The notes beneath the pieces are model-generated. The model saw only the letters and a list, made by a program, of their open reading frames with translations, searched no databases and was not told the DNA's origin. The position numbers were made by a program, and so were the translations under genes. From positions 1 through 11,902 of the forward strand of contig UQZX01000050.1 in NCBI GenBank assembly GCA_900545525.1: a stretch of DNA of 11,902 nucleotides, written 5' to 3'. The DNA is from an uncultured Prevotella sp. Lineage in GTDB: Bacteria; Bacteroidota; Bacteroidia; Bacteroidales; Bacteroidaceae. Positions 1-5,543 of this stretch are shown piece by piece; position 1 is the stretch's first letter; each line of letters begins with the position of its first letter.

Positions 1-46
1 TAACTACATTTTCTTATGATTATGTTTGGTTTTTTCCATAGGAAGC

Positions 47-126
47 AGCCCGCAGGCAGTTGGCATTCTCGTGCACCACTCTCACGGCAAACTGTGCGCT
101 CATTGGGCTTTCAGCCTGCAGGCAGT
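47..126. repeat. 14-nt direct repeat, two copies 66 nt apart
   Basis: AGCCCGCAGGCAGT at 47-60 recurs as AGCCTGCAGGCAGT at 113-126, with 13 of 14 bases the same. The second copy contains the perfect 10-bp palindrome GCCTGCAGGC (114-123). The pair sits in non-coding DNA. No function is recognised. Confidence 0.55.
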
Positions 127-236
127 AATGGTGGGGTTGGCTTCTAAATTCGGATAAGCAAAAAATATTCAATGAAAACACATATCATATTCAATAACCA
201 TACATCCTATATATCTGCATACGGTACCTGCACAGC

Positions 237-276
237 GTCCCCTCATTTTCCAAAAGAGAGGCAGAGGTGGTTTGTA
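237..276 (+). repeat. Composite repeat block A, left copy
   Basis: This 40-nt block runs from GTCCCCTC to GGTGGTTTGTA. It matches the reverse complement of 11774-11813 at 36 of 40 positions, and all four differences have A here against C or G there. Weaker gapped similarity continues inward on both sides (ATTAAT, AAACT, CGCAT, TTAAT-like words). In the right copy the block folds into a perfect 10-bp hairpin; here the substitutions break that stem, so this copy looks more decayed. It is probably one member of a dispersed intergenic repeat family; its distribution cannot be judged from one window. Confidence 0.75.
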
Positions 277-277
277 T

Positions 278-300
278 AATTAATGAAACTCGCATTAATT
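278..300. repeat. Perfect 8-bp inverted repeat beside block A
   Basis: AATTAATG (278-285) pairs exactly with CATTAATT (293-300) around a 7-nt loop. It lies 2 nt inward of repeat block A. A different perfect palindrome, GCATATT-A-AATATGC (11726-11740), lies inward of the right copy of block A. Confidence 0.5.
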
Positions 301-353
301 ACAATCCGTTACTTTCCGGCAGCTTTTCCTTTCAAATTCAAACCGACATCTTT

Positions 354-445
354 TGCCCTCCAAAAGGTGGCATATTGCACCGCAAAAGGGCACCTTTGGG
401 AGCCTTAAATGCCACCTTTTGCAATGCAAGAGGTGGCATTTAAAA
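354..445. repeat. Palindromic repeat block B, left copy
   Basis: The block is built from words such as AAAAGGTGG, GGCAT, TTGCA and their complements. Its inner part (405-443) is a 19-bp-arm inverted repeat around a single base at 424, with one mismatch that would be a G-U wobble in RNA. An outer imperfect inverted repeat runs from about 361 to 399. The core at 407-434 matches 11624-11651 at 25 of 28 positions. Because the block is nearly palindromic, its orientation is ambiguous. Like block A it is most simply read as an intergenic dispersed repeat. Confidence 0.75.
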
Positions 446-508
446 TCTGTAAGCAAATGCGTGGATGATACTAAAAGTCCGGTATACAATCCCCGGAGAC
501 TAAAGAAC

Positions 509-521
509 GCCTCCATGAGGC
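509..521 (-). terminator. Weak hairpin after the exporter gene
   Basis: On the minus strand, 45 nt past the exporter stop codon, GCCTC-ATG-GAGGC forms a 5-bp GC-rich hairpin followed by GTTCTTTA, a poor T-rich run. It could terminate the nadK-exporter transcript. The stem and T-run are both short, so this is tentative. Confidence 0.3.
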
Positions 522-565
522 TTACGGATATTTACAATAACAGCTGTTTAACGAAGCGGGAAAAC

Positions 566-2242
566 TTACTGCCGGTCTATCCGCAGCACCTTGTCGCAAT
601 AGTCTACCACGGCAGGACGATGGGTAATGAATATCACGGTCTTGTCGTGCGGGGCAAGAATGTTGCGCAGCAACGTCCGCTCCGTATCGGGGTCGAGGGC
701 ACTCGTAGCCTCGTCGAAGAGCATTATGCTGCCACCGCGAAGCAGCGCACGGGCAATGGCAATGCGCTGTGCCTGTCCCTCACTGAGACCGCCGCCGTGC
801 TCGGTGCAGTCGGTGTCAAGCCCCTTCGGCAGCGACCTGACAAATCCGGCACACGCCTTGTCGAGCGCAACAAGCATCTCGTCGTCGCCGGCACCGGGCT
901 TGCCAAGGCGCAGGTTGTCGCGTATGGTGCCGCTCATAAGCGTATTTCCCTGAGGCACATAAACGAAGTTGCACCGCGTAAGGGGCGAGAGGGGCTGAGC
1001 CTCATCGGCATTATATATCGTTGCAGAGCCTTCACCAGGACGTATAAGGGCGAGAAGCATGCGCAGGAGCGTTGTCTTTCCGGCTCCCGTCTCACCGAGG
1101 ACGGCGGTGCAGCTGCCGGGGGAGAAGTCGAAAGATAGACCGTCAATGACATTCCCGTCGCGGCGGTCGTAACAGTATGACACGTTCTCCAGCCTCACGC
1201 CCACGCCTCCGGGCGATGCCATAGACACAGGGTCGCCCTGTGCCTCAAGAGGGTTCTCTTCCAGTTCCATAAGCCTCTCGGCAGCCGTAAACACCGACAC
1301 GAACGCGGGCACGAGCTTGGTGAGGTTGCGTGCCGGTCCCTGTATCTTGCCGACAAGCTGCAAAAACGCCGTCATGCCGCCGAATGAGAGGGTGTGGTTG
1401 TACATTCTTATTGCGCTCCAAAGGAAGGCTACAAGATATCCGAGGGCAAAGCCGAAGTTGAGAACGAGGTTGGAGAAGACGGAAAATGCCGTGCGGCGCA
1501 CCACGTTACGGCGCAGTTCGCCCTGCGTGCGGTCAAGCCTGCCCACCATGTCAGTGTCGCGCTCGAGGGTCTTTATCAGCATACGGTTCTGTATGGTCTC
1601 CTGCAACACGCTCTGGACACGGCTGTCGCTGTCGCGCACAAGGCGCGTGAGCCGGCGCATGCGCCCCACATACATCTTGCTGACAACGACAAACACGGGT
1701 ATCATGGCAACGATGACAAGGGCAAGACGGCGGTCCATGGAAAAGAGATACAGGAACGCGCCGAGGAAAAGGGCAAGCACGGAGATTGCCCCGGGAATGG
1801 TTTCGGTAAGGAAGTTGACGACGTTGTTGACGTCAAACTCAAGCCTGTTGAGCACGTCGCCGCTGTGGTGCCGCTCCTTGCCGTGCCACTCCGAGCGCAG
1901 GATGCGGTCGAGCATGCGCTGCTGCATGCGGTTCTGTGCGCGTATGCCCAGTATGTTCTTGACCCATACGCCTGATATGTGTATGGCAAAATCGCAAAGG
2001 ACGAGGACACCCATCAGCGCAACCGACATATAGAGCGAGCCGTCGACAGCATGCGATGCCACGTCGATGGCATGCTGTACTGCCCATACCGAGGCAAGGC
2101 TTACCACCACCCCGAGCAGTCCCAGCACGGCATTGAGCACCGCCTGCAGTCTGTTGCCGCGCCACGAGCGCCACAGCCACCTGATTATCTGCGACGTGGT
2201 GTAACGGCTTTCGTGCTTTCTGAAAAGTTCTCTTATGTTCAT
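566..2242 (-). CDS. ABC exporter half-transporter (membrane + ATPase fusion)
   Basis: The 558-residue protein has the usual size and order of a type IV ABC exporter half-transporter: a membrane domain with about six hydrophobic helices (roughly residues 33-300) fused to an ATPase domain (about 348-558). Visible motifs are Walker A GETGAGKT (383-390), Q-loop Q431, signature LSEGQ (486-490, one change from the canonical LSGGQ), Walker B IMLFDEATSALD (506-517, catalytic E511) and H-loop H541. It should act as a dimer in the inner membrane; the substrate cannot be read from sequence. The frame stays open far upstream across nadK, but the start at 2242 (MNIRELF) is chosen because homology-like sequence begins there, TTGGAAG precedes it, and it lies 35 nt after the nadK stop, implying co-transcription with nadK. 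Lipid A exporter (MsbA-like) and peptide or drug exporter are both possible. Confidence 0.93.
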   Translation of the reverse strand: MNIRELFRKHESRYTTSQIIRWLWRSWRGNRLQAVLNAVLGLLGVVVSLASVWAVQHAIDVASHAVDGSLYMSVALMGVLVLCDFAIHISGVWVKNILGIRAQNRMQQRMLDRILRSEWHGKERHHSGDVLNRLEFDVNNVVNFLTETIPGAISVLALFLGAFLYLFSMDRRLALVIVAMIPVFVVVSKMYVGRMRRLTRLVRDSDSRVQSVLQETIQNRMLIKTLERDTDMVGRLDRTQGELRRNVVRRTAFSVFSNLVLNFGFALGYLVAFLWSAIRMYNHTLSFGGMTAFLQLVGKIQGPARNLTKLVPAFVSVFTAAERLMELEENPLEAQGDPVSMASPGGVGVRLENVSYCYDRRDGNVIDGLSFDFSPGSCTAVLGETGAGKTTLLRMLLALIRPGEGSATIYNADEAQPLSPLTRCNFVYVPQGNTLMSGTIRDNLRLGKPGAGDDEMLVALDKACAGFVRSLPKGLDTDCTEHGGGLSEGQAQRIAIARALLRGGSIMLFDEATSALDPDTERTLLRNILAPHDKTVIFITHRPAVVDYCDKVLRIDRQ

Positions 2243-2277
2243 CTTCCAAGCGGTTTGTCTGTTTGCATATCCCTGTG

Positions 2278-3165
2278 TCACCTCCTCGTGTCTGCTCCCC
2301 ACATCATCTTCTCGCGCAGGGTGGCGGCATAGGTCTGCCCTACGGGCTTCACCGTCTTTATGGTATACGGTGCCTTGCGTATCTCCAGCTGCACACCCTC
2401 GCGGCAGTCTGCCGACCTTCCGTCGGCTGCTATGAGGAAGTTGTGGCTGCGGCTCTCCACTTCGAGCCTTATTACGGCATCGTCGGGTATGACTATCGGA
2501 CGTATGTTCAGGCTGTGCGGAGCCACTGGCGTAAGGCACAGTATGCCCGTGCCGGGCGTTATTATCGGTCCGCCGTTGGACAGGGAGTATGCGGTGGAGC
2601 CCGTGGGGGTTGTAACGATAAGCCCGTCGGCACGGTATGTAACGACATACTCGCCGTTTATCCACGTGTGTATGGATATCATCGAGGCATTGTCGCGCTT
2701 GAGTATGGAGATGTCGTTCATGGCACAGCTGCACCCGCCGAACGGCGTGCCGCCTGCCGACAGTTGTATCACGGCATGCTCGTCGACAGCGTATCTGCCC
2801 GCACAAATTTCATCAAGCGCCTCGTTTATGCCGCCTGCACCGATATTGGCGAGGAAGCCCAGACGTCCCATGTTGACGCCGATAACGGGAATGCCCTTGT
2901 CGCCGACGGCGGCAGCCGACTTCAGCAGCGTGCCGTCGCCGCCCATGGATATTACGAAGTCGGCATCAAAGTCGCTGCCGTCGAACACCGTCACCGCCCC
3001 GATGCCCTTTATCCCGCCGTCGGAAAGAAAGGCGTAGAACATCCTTTCCATGAGGATATCGGCACCGTGACGCCGCAGACAGGACAACAGGCTTTGTATT
3101 CCTGCCGATTTTCTCGCCTGATATATATTGCCGAAAACGGCAAATCTCAACTGTTTCGCTGCCAT
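2278..3165 (-). CDS. nadK: NAD kinase
   Basis: NAD kinase phosphorylates NAD+ to NADP+ using ATP (or polyphosphate in some bacteria) in the cytoplasm and so sets the NADP(H) pool. The 295-residue length is normal for the bacterial enzyme. The catalytic GGDGT motif lies at 75-79, the following NMGRLGFLA substrate-site segment at 98-106, the N-D pair of the NE/D-type motif at 150-151, and the conserved DGLIVTTPTGSTAYSLSNGG block at 180-199. The start (MAAKQLRFAVFG) leads straight into the first strand of the N-terminal fold. It is the first gene of a minus-strand pair with the ABC exporter and is divergent from pdxJ. I found no good TAnnTTTG promoter for it in the divergent gap. Confidence 0.97.
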   Translation of the reverse strand: MAAKQLRFAVFGNIYQARKSAGIQSLLSCLRRHGADILMERMFYAFLSDGGIKGIGAVTVFDGSDFDADFVISMGGDGTLLKSAAAVGDKGIPVIGVNMGRLGFLANIGAGGINEALDEICAGRYAVDEHAVIQLSAGGTPFGGCSCAMNDISILKRDNASMISIHTWINGEYVVTYRADGLIVTTPTGSTAYSLSNGGPIITPGTGILCLTPVAPHSLNIRPIVIPDDAVIRLEVESRSHNFLIAADGRSADCREGVQLEIRKAPYTIKTVKPVGQTYAATLREKMMWGADTRR

Positions 3166-3257
3166 GTTCTGTTATGTTTATTTTATGTTTTGCTGTGCAC
3201 AAGGTGCCCGTTTGAGACTGCATGCGGGGCAACACTGATAAAAAAACATATTTTATT

Positions 3258-3287
3258 TTGCATTGTCCGCGGTTTAAACTATCTTTG
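3258..3287 (+). promoter_or_regulatory. Bacteroidetes-type promoter for the pdxJ operon
   Basis: TATCTTTG at 3280-3287 fits the TAnnTTTG -7 box, and TTG at 3258-3260 (inside TTTTG) lies 19 nt upstream, the usual -33 spacing for the Bacteroidetes primary sigma factor. Transcription would begin near 3294, about 225 nt before the pdxJ start codon. Confidence 0.65.
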
Positions 3288-3300
3288 TAATAAGATAAAC

Positions 3301-3472
3301 GGCAGCCCGGCAATGCAGGAAAAATTTGATTGCAGGGCAGCCACGGGGTTGCTGCCTGTGACAAAATGATATGCAAAAATACTGCTTTTTGCTGAATAAC
3401 AGGCAGATATAAATGAATAATTTAGGTTATGACGGTTATATGCCCGTGAACTTTCAGGCAGCCTGCGGCAGG
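3301..3472 (+). promoter_or_regulatory. Possible structured leader upstream of pdxJ
   Basis: The segment GCTGCCTG at 3351-3358 can pair in more than one way: GCTGCC with GGCAGC at 3301-3306, or with GGCAGC at 3336-3341 as a local hairpin; CTGCCTG with CAGGCAG at 3400-3406; and the full 8 nt with CAGGCAGC at 3455-3462. A short ORF (3313-3369) covers the central segment. Competing helices plus a translated upstream ORF is the layout of an attenuator. No known riboswitch class is recognised, and the repeats of CAGGCAG could be chance. The pairings are seen; regulation is inferred. Confidence 0.3.
3313..3369 (+). other. Possible 18-codon leader ORF
   Basis: ATG at 3313 opens an 18-codon frame (product MQEKFDCRAATGLLPVTK) that ends at TGA 3367-3369, starting about 19 nt after the predicted transcription start. 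It has no clear ribosome-binding site and no run of a single regulatory amino acid, so it may be chance. It is listed because it overlaps the pairing segments of the leader. Confidence 0.2.
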
Positions 3473-3518
3473 GAAACACGGCGGCAAAAGAAACCGGCAG
3501 ACGGAAAAACGAAATGAA

Positions 3519-4232
3519 ATGACAAAACTCAGCGTAAACATCAACAAGGTGGCAACTATCCGAAATGCACGCGGCGGCAACAATCCCGACGTGCTGAAAG
3601 TGGCAGCCGACTGCGAACTATTCGGCGCACAGGGCATCACCGTGCATCCACGGCCGGACGAAAGGCATATACGTTACGCGGACGTGCGCAGCATCAGGTC
3701 TCTTGTCAGGACAGAGCTGAACATAGAGGGGAACCCCATCGACAAATACATAGAGCTGGTGCTGGAGGTGCGCCCCACGCAGGTGACGCTCGTGCCTGAC
3801 GCCGACGACCAGCTGACGAGCAACCACGGCTGGGACACGGTGGCACACAGGGCTTTCCTTACCGACGTAATAGGACGTTTCAAGGAGGCTGGAATACGCA
3901 CCAGCATCTTCGTGGACCCGTCGTGCAGGATGGTGGACGGGGCAAAGGCATGCGGCACGGACCGCATCGAACTGTACACCGAGCCTTACGCATCGGGCTA
4001 TGCAGCCGACAGAGCAGAGGCGATAAAGCCGTTTGTGGAGGCGGCAGAGGCGGCAAGGGAGCTGGGACTTGGGCTGAACGCAGGGCACGACCTGAGCCTC
4101 GAGAACCTTACTTACTTCCACCGCAACATACCATGGCTCGACGAGGTGAGCATTGGACACGCCCTCATCTGCGATGCGCTGTACATGGGACTGGGCAATA
4201 CGATACGGGCATATCTTGACTGTCTGAAGTGA
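3519..4232 (+). CDS. pdxJ: Pyridoxine 5'-phosphate synthase
   Basis: PdxJ condenses 1-deoxy-D-xylulose 5-phosphate with 3-amino-2-oxopropyl phosphate to pyridoxine 5'-phosphate, the ring-closing step of DXP-dependent vitamin B6 synthesis, in the cytoplasm. The 237-residue protein matches the family's usual length and TIM-barrel motif order: SVNINKVATIRNARGG (5-20), ITVHPRPDERHI (40-51), NIEGN (68-72), LVPD (91-94), LGLNAGHDL (184-192) and SIGHALI (211-217). By alignment from memory to the E. coli enzyme, H43, E70 and H190 correspond to catalytic H45, E72 and H193. N9 stands where E. coli has D11, which I believe is normal in Bacteroidetes. ATG 3519 is the only sensible start: the ATG 5 nt upstream runs directly into a stop. 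It heads the pdxJ/DJ-1/ispD/recG series. Confidence 0.97.
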   Translation: MTKLSVNINKVATIRNARGGNNPDVLKVAADCELFGAQGITVHPRPDERHIRYADVRSIRSLVRTELNIEGNPIDKYIELVLEVRPTQVTLVPDADDQLTSNHGWDTVAHRAFLTDVIGRFKEAGIRTSIFVDPSCRMVDGAKACGTDRIELYTEPYASGYAADRAEAIKPFVEAAEAARELGLGLNAGHDLSLENLTYFHRNIPWLDEVSIGHALICDALYMGLGNTIRAYLDCLK

Positions 4233-4263
4233 AAGAAGAACATTACACCTTATTATATATAAT

Positions 4264-4824
4264 ATGAAAGTATACCAATTCTTTGCCGACGGCTTCGAGG
4301 ACATCGAGGCTCTGATACCGCTGGACATCATGCGCCGCGGCGGAGTGGAGTTTATCACAGTGAGCATAAACGGGTCTGAAGAGGTGACAAGCGCACACGG
4401 AGTGACGATAAAGACCGACATGACGTTTGAGGAAGGAAACTTTGACGATGCCGACCTGCTGATGCTGCCGGGAGGAATGCCGGGGGCTGAGAACCTGAAC
4501 AGGCACGAGGGAGTGAAGAAGGCAATTCTCGCACAAGCCGGCAAGGGAAAGCTCGTGGCGGCTATATGCGCCGCACCAATGGTATTGGGCGGTCTGGGAC
4601 TGCTCGAAGGCAGGCGTGCGACGTGTTATCCGGGGTTTGAACAATATCTTAAAGGTGCCGAATACACTGGCGAACTGTACACCGTAGACGGCAACATCGT
4701 CACGGGCGAGGGTCCGGCGGCGGCACTGCCATACGCCTATAAGCTGCTGTCCATGCTCAAAGACAGCGGCACGGCGGACGGCATAGCAGACGGCATGAGA
4801 TACCTGCACCTCATGGAGGGATAA
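4264..4824 (+). CDS. DJ-1/PfpI (ThiJ/YajL-like) family protein
   Basis: The 186-residue protein is a complete single-domain member of the DJ-1/PfpI superfamily. Its nucleophile elbow AAICAAPMVL (99-108) carries C102, equivalent to DJ-1 C106, and GFEDIEAL (10-17) supplies E15, equivalent to the DJ-1 E18 that tunes the cysteine; LLMLPGGMPGA (65-75) is the typical strand-turn before the elbow. Family members include oxidative-stress chaperones, glyoxalase III-type enzymes and proposed protein or nucleotide deglycases; which applies here cannot be told. The gene lies 31 nt after pdxJ and 15 nt before ispD, so it is co-transcribed with them. A role in protecting against reactive dicarbonyls would suit the sugar-phosphate chemistry of its neighbours, but that is conjecture. 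Confidence 0.9.
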   Translation: MKVYQFFADGFEDIEALIPLDIMRRGGVEFITVSINGSEEVTSAHGVTIKTDMTFEEGNFDDADLLMLPGGMPGAENLNRHEGVKKAILAQAGKGKLVAAICAAPMVLGGLGLLEGRRATCYPGFEQYLKGAEYTGELYTVDGNIVTGEGPAAALPYAYKLLSMLKDSGTADGIADGMRYLHLMEG

Positions 4825-4839
4825 CGCAAAGGCACTTGT

Positions 4840-5526
4840 ATGGTTACGGACTATGTCATAATAGTGGCAGGGGGAAAGGGTCTGCGCATGGGAGGGGACA
4901 TTCCCAAGCAGTTTCTTCCGCTCTGCGGAGAGCCTGTGCTGATGCACACGATAAGGCGGTTTCGCGAATACAGCGATGCACTGAACATAATATTGGTGCT
5001 CCCGAAGGCGCAGCACGGATATTGGGAGGAGCTTTGCCGGAAGCACGGCTTCGGCATAGAGCACAGCATAGCGGAAGGCGGTGAGACGCGTTTCCACTCC
5101 GTTAGGAACGGACTGGCACTGATACCCGACGGCACGACAGGCACAGTGGGAGTGCACGACGGTGTCCGCCCGTTTCCGGCAACCGGGGTGATAAGCCGCT
5201 GTTACAGCATGGCACGGAGCGCAAATGCCGTCGTACCGGTCGTACCGGTTATCGACACTATACGCCATACGGCAGCGGACGGCAGCTCGGTGACCGTGCC
5301 GAGAAATGAATACGTGCTTGTACAGACACCGCAGGTATTTGACATCGGCATGCTGAAGGAGGCATACCGCCAGCCGTATACTGAGGAATTCACCGACGAC
5401 GCGTCTGTAATGGAGCATGCCGGAGCGCGCATAACACTAACCGGAGGGAACAGGGAGAACATCAAGATAACCACTCCTTTCGACATGAAAACAGCCGAGG
5501 CAATAATCGGCAGACAGCAAGAATAA
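4840..5526 (+). CDS. ispD: 2-C-methyl-D-erythritol 4-phosphate cytidylyltransferase
   Basis: IspD joins CTP and 2-C-methyl-D-erythritol 4-phosphate into CDP-methylerythritol, an early step of the non-mevalonate (MEP) isoprenoid pathway. The 228-residue length is normal. The nucleotide-binding start AGGKGLRMGGDIPKQF (10-25, K23 of the PKQ motif), GGETRFHSVRNGL (80-92), VGVHDGVRPF (103-112, metal-ligand-type D107), PVIDTI (136-141), TPQVF (163-167), FTDDASVMEHAG (184-195) and NRENIKITTPFD (204-215) appear in the order expected. The start at 4840 is directly before the first strand and 15 nt after the preceding stop. Its pathway branches from the same precursor, DXP, that PdxJ uses. Confidence 0.96.
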   Translation: MVTDYVIIVAGGKGLRMGGDIPKQFLPLCGEPVLMHTIRRFREYSDALNIILVLPKAQHGYWEELCRKHGFGIEHSIAEGGETRFHSVRNGLALIPDGTTGTVGVHDGVRPFPATGVISRCYSMARSANAVVPVVPVIDTIRHTAADGSSVTVPRNEYVLVQTPQVFDIGMLKEAYRQPYTEEFTDDASVMEHAGARITLTGGNRENIKITTPFDMKTAEAIIGRQQE

Positions 5527-5543
5527 CGCCTGAACGATACAAC

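Larger units (their letters stand above)
1..565. other. Non-coding left flank with repeats
   Basis: I see no credible gene in this stretch. Positions 1-236 are AT-rich apart from a GC-rich patch at about 41-145 that carries a 14-nt direct repeat. Positions 237-300 hold the left copy of repeat block A plus an 8-bp inverted repeat, and about 354-445 hold the palindromic block B. From 446 to the end of the exporter gene there is only a short hairpin that may end the minus-strand transcript. The open frames that cross this region run in the antisense of the exporter gene or translate the repeats, and their products are low-complexity. Confidence 0.7.
3166..3518. other. Divergent nadK/pdxJ intergenic region
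   Basis: This 353-nt gap separates nadK (minus) from pdxJ (plus). It holds a plus-strand promoter at 3258-3287, which would give pdxJ a long leader of about 225 nt. In that leader are a possible 18-codon ORF (3313-3369), several complementary CAGGCAG/CTGCCTG segments, and an AT-rich inverted repeat, GCAAAAA (3373-3379) with TTTTTGC (3386-3392). I see no larger gene. Confidence 0.6.

Noticed and set aside
21..28. TATGTTTG as a plus-strand -7 box
   Set aside because: There is no TTG at the right distance and no gene downstream on the plus strand.
354..445. CRISPR-like array from the clustered repeats
   Set aside because: The repeats are palindromic variants with no regular spacers, and no cas gene is present.
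539..548. AACAGCTGTT palindrome after the exporter gene
   Set aside because: It is a 10-bp palindrome with no loop, common by chance, and too short to call an operator.
353..1138. Long plus-strand open frame starting MPSKRWHIAPQKG
   Set aside because: Its first part translates repeat block B and the rest is antisense to the exporter ATPase domain, whose motifs are intact. It has no family features.
2243..2806. N-terminal extension of the exporter frame by 188 residues
   Set aside because: It is an out-of-frame reading of nadK and is Arg/His/Cys-rich with no domain. The start at 2242 gives a normal half-transporter.
2263..3369. Long plus-strand open frame across nadK
   Set aside because: It is antisense to a complete NAD kinase with all motifs. 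Only its last 18 codons (3313-3369) were kept, as a tentative leader ORF.
3373..3392. GCAAAAA/TTTTTGC inverted repeat as a terminator
   Set aside because: The stem is AT-rich, 7 bp, and lacks a following T-tract, so it is unlikely to terminate. It is noted only as part of the leader.
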